NCBI GenBank assembly: GCA_018712805.1
Contig: DVGI01000042.1
Span: forward strand, 1-64,000
Length of the DNA stretch: 64,000 nucleotides
Reading direction: 5' to 3'
Origin: Candidatus Fimenecus excrementavium
Lineage (GTDB): Bacteria; Bacillota; Clostridia; Oscillospirales; Acutalibacteraceae
A program made the position numbers and the translations under genes. Positions within the stretch are counted from its first letter, which is position 1; every line of letters begins with the position of its first letter. This document shows, piece by piece, positions 63,031 to 64,000 of the stretch. The notes under the pieces are model-generated. The model was not told the origin of the DNA. It worked only from the letters and a program-made list of their open reading frames with translations, and searched no databases.

Positions 63031-63072
63031 AAACCGGACCTGCGACGAAAGCCGCGCACGCCCGGTTTTTCT
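63031..63072 (+). terminator. Terminator of the GH43 gene
   Basis: AAACCGG (63031-63037) pairs with CCGGTTT (63062-63068), with further partial pairing of CTGCG/CGCACG inside, then TTTCTTTTT. Confidence 0.7.
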
Positions 63073-63114
63073 TTTTCTCCGCTTCGGCGATTTACAAAAT
63101 CCGCCGATATTTTG

Positions 63115-63143
63115 TTGACTTTTCCTCTATTTAAAGGTATCCT
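63115..63143 (+). promoter_or_regulatory. Promoter of the FHA gene
   Basis: TTGACT (63115-63120), 17-base spacer, TATCCT (63138-63143). Confidence 0.5.
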
Positions 63144-63201
63144 TTATCATAGATATATTATGCGTATTTTTACCGGGCAAAAAACAAAGGAAGTGAACGC
63201 C

Positions 63202-63936
63202 TTGGATTTCTTCTTAACCCAATTTGAATATCTTTCGCGCTACCTTTTGGCCGCGATTGCGGTCTGTTTCATTTTGCGGTGCGTGCTTTCGCTGTTCCGC
63301 CTGCGCCCGCGCAAGGAGGTTATGGCGACGCTTACAAACCTCGCCGACGACAGCGAAATTGAAATTGAAAACTGGGAAACGTCGATAGGCCGCAGCCGGT
63401 CGTGTGACATTGCTTTGAAAAAATACGGCACGGTTTCGCGCTTTCACGCGGTTTTGGCGCTTCGAAAAGAAGGCTGGTTTATATTTGACACCGAATCGAA
63501 AACCGGCGTTTACGTCAACGGAAAGCAAATCCGCCGCGCCGCGGAAATTGAGGACGGCGACACGATTTCGTTCGGCAATGTGGTTATGCGCTTTTCCTCG
63601 AACGGCTACGGCGTAGACAGCACCGCCGAAGAAGGCGGCGAAGTTGCGGACTTCACAAACGCCACCCGCCTTGTCAACCTTGCCGACAACAGCGCGTTTT
63701 ACCTGCGCGGCAGCTGCCTTTTAGGGCGTGACCGCCACTGTAACATCTGTTTGCCGATGCGCGACATTTCCCCGGAACACGCGGAAATCTACCTCAGCCG
63801 CGACGGCTGGATGGTCGCAGACCTAAACTCCGAAAACGGAACGTATTTAAACGGAGAAATGGTGTTCGGTGCATATCCGCTGTATGACGGCGACATTGTG
63901 TCGCTCGGGGAATACAGCTTCCTGTTCAGAGAATAA
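63202..63936 (+). CDS. Membrane-anchored protein with two FHA domains
   Basis: A 244-residue protein. One membrane helix lies at about 12-30, followed by two forkhead-associated domains (about 45-130 and 155-240). The first has SIGRSRSCDIAL, VSRFHAVL and TGVYVNG; the second LLGRDRHCNICL, ISPEHAEI and NGTYLNG. FHA domains bind phosphothreonine and often bring Ser/Thr kinase control to cell-wall enzymes. The start is TTG at 63202 behind AAAGGAAGTGA; an ATG at 63160 has no ribosome binding site. The next gene starts 12 bases after the stop. Confidence 0.88.
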   Translation: MDFFLTQFEYLSRYLLAAIAVCFILRCVLSLFRLRPRKEVMATLTNLADDSEIEIENWETSIGRSRSCDIALKKYGTVSRFHAVLALRKEGWFIFDTESKTGVYVNGKQIRRAAEIEDGDTISFGNVVMRFSSNGYGVDSTAEEGGEVADFTNATRLVNLADNSAFYLRGSCLLGRDRHCNICLPMRDISPEHAEIYLSRDGWMVADLNSENGTYLNGEMVFGAYPLYDGDIVSLGEYSFLFRE

Positions 63937-63948
63937 GAGGTTGCCGCT

Positions 63949-64000
63949 ATGGATAAAAATAAGAAAACAAATAAAAAAAGAAAGCCGTTAAGAAAGCCTG
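63949..64000 (+). CDS. Start of a further gene, cut by the window end
   Basis: ATG at 63949 after AAGAGGTTG opens a reading frame MDKNKKTNKKRKPLRKP that runs off the window. The very basic start would fit a cytoplasmic tail before a membrane segment. In Clostridia a FtsW/RodA-type gene and a penicillin-binding protein often follow an FHA gene, but seventeen codons do not prove it. Confidence 0.7.
   Translation, partial: MDKNKKTNKKRKPLRKP

Overview
The window is a bacterial chromosome segment of about 64 kb, densely coded, roughly 50% GC by eye. Gene content points to the Clostridia, most likely an Oscillospirales/Ruminococcaceae-type gut anaerobe. The pointers are an IspH-ribosomal-S1 fusion behind cmk and plsC, DUF4364, TmcAL, ackA, GGAGG-type ribosome binding sites with frequent TTG/GTG starts, and gram-positive LexA boxes. 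The lineage is an inference; no 16S gene is present.

Layout. 1-340: right-hand end of an integrated element (hairpin, tandem integrase-arm-like repeats) ending in the 3' part of a class II tRNA-Leu(CAA), the probable attachment site. 0.4-6.7 kb (minus): CorA, GH38 alpha-mannosidase, exonuclease III-FolC pair. 6.8-10.8 kb (plus): orphan membrane-anchored protein, HAD phosphatase-RNase HI pair, GPH sugar symporter. 10.8-16.3 kb (minus): DUF5131, pyruvate kinase, a Y-family polymerase under two LexA boxes, GH27 alpha-galactosidase with an inserted carbohydrate-binding domain. 16.4-23.3 kb (minus): RpiR regulator, HI0933 flavoprotein, cmk, plsC, ispH-S1 fusion, and upstream tmcAL, whose promoter overlaps that of the divergent ackA. 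24.6-30.7 kb: two-gene ABC system, MtaB, a CmpB-type membrane protein, an esterase. 30.8-35.5 kb: a three-domain acyl-CoA synthetase/ACP/acyltransferase and a GH13 glucosidase with an extra C-terminal domain.

35.6-42.7 kb (minus) is a D-allose catabolic locus: LacI-type regulator, then alsA, alsC, alsE, alsK, alsB and rpiB. Palindromic operators lie upstream of alsA, inside a diverged tandem repeat, and just after the regulator's own start point. 43.0-50.1 kb (plus) is the most interesting region. A consensus promoter drives a D-amino-acid transaminase, a DUF4392 protein, PxpB, PxpC, a DUF1445 protein, PxpA, alanine racemase and DUF4364. DUF4392 and DUF1445 resemble the two halves of animal D-glutamate cyclase, so the operon looks like a route D-Ala/D-Glu to 5-oxoproline to glutamate.

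50.2-64 kb: a lone 5S rRNA with its own promoter, a flavin reductase, a TIM-barrel protein, an HtrA protease next to a two-component system with PhoP-box-like direct repeats upstream of htrA, galM-ilvN-leuC-leuD, a GntR/DUF5808 pair with a palindromic operator on its promoter, a GH43 lipoprotein, a double-FHA protein and the first codons of one more gene.

Overall this is a sugar-foraging fermenter (GH38, GH27, GH13, GH43, GPH transporter, allose system, pyruvate kinase, acetate kinase) with a dedicated D-amino-acid/5-oxoproline module. No CRISPR array, transposase or rRNA operon other than the 5S copy was seen.
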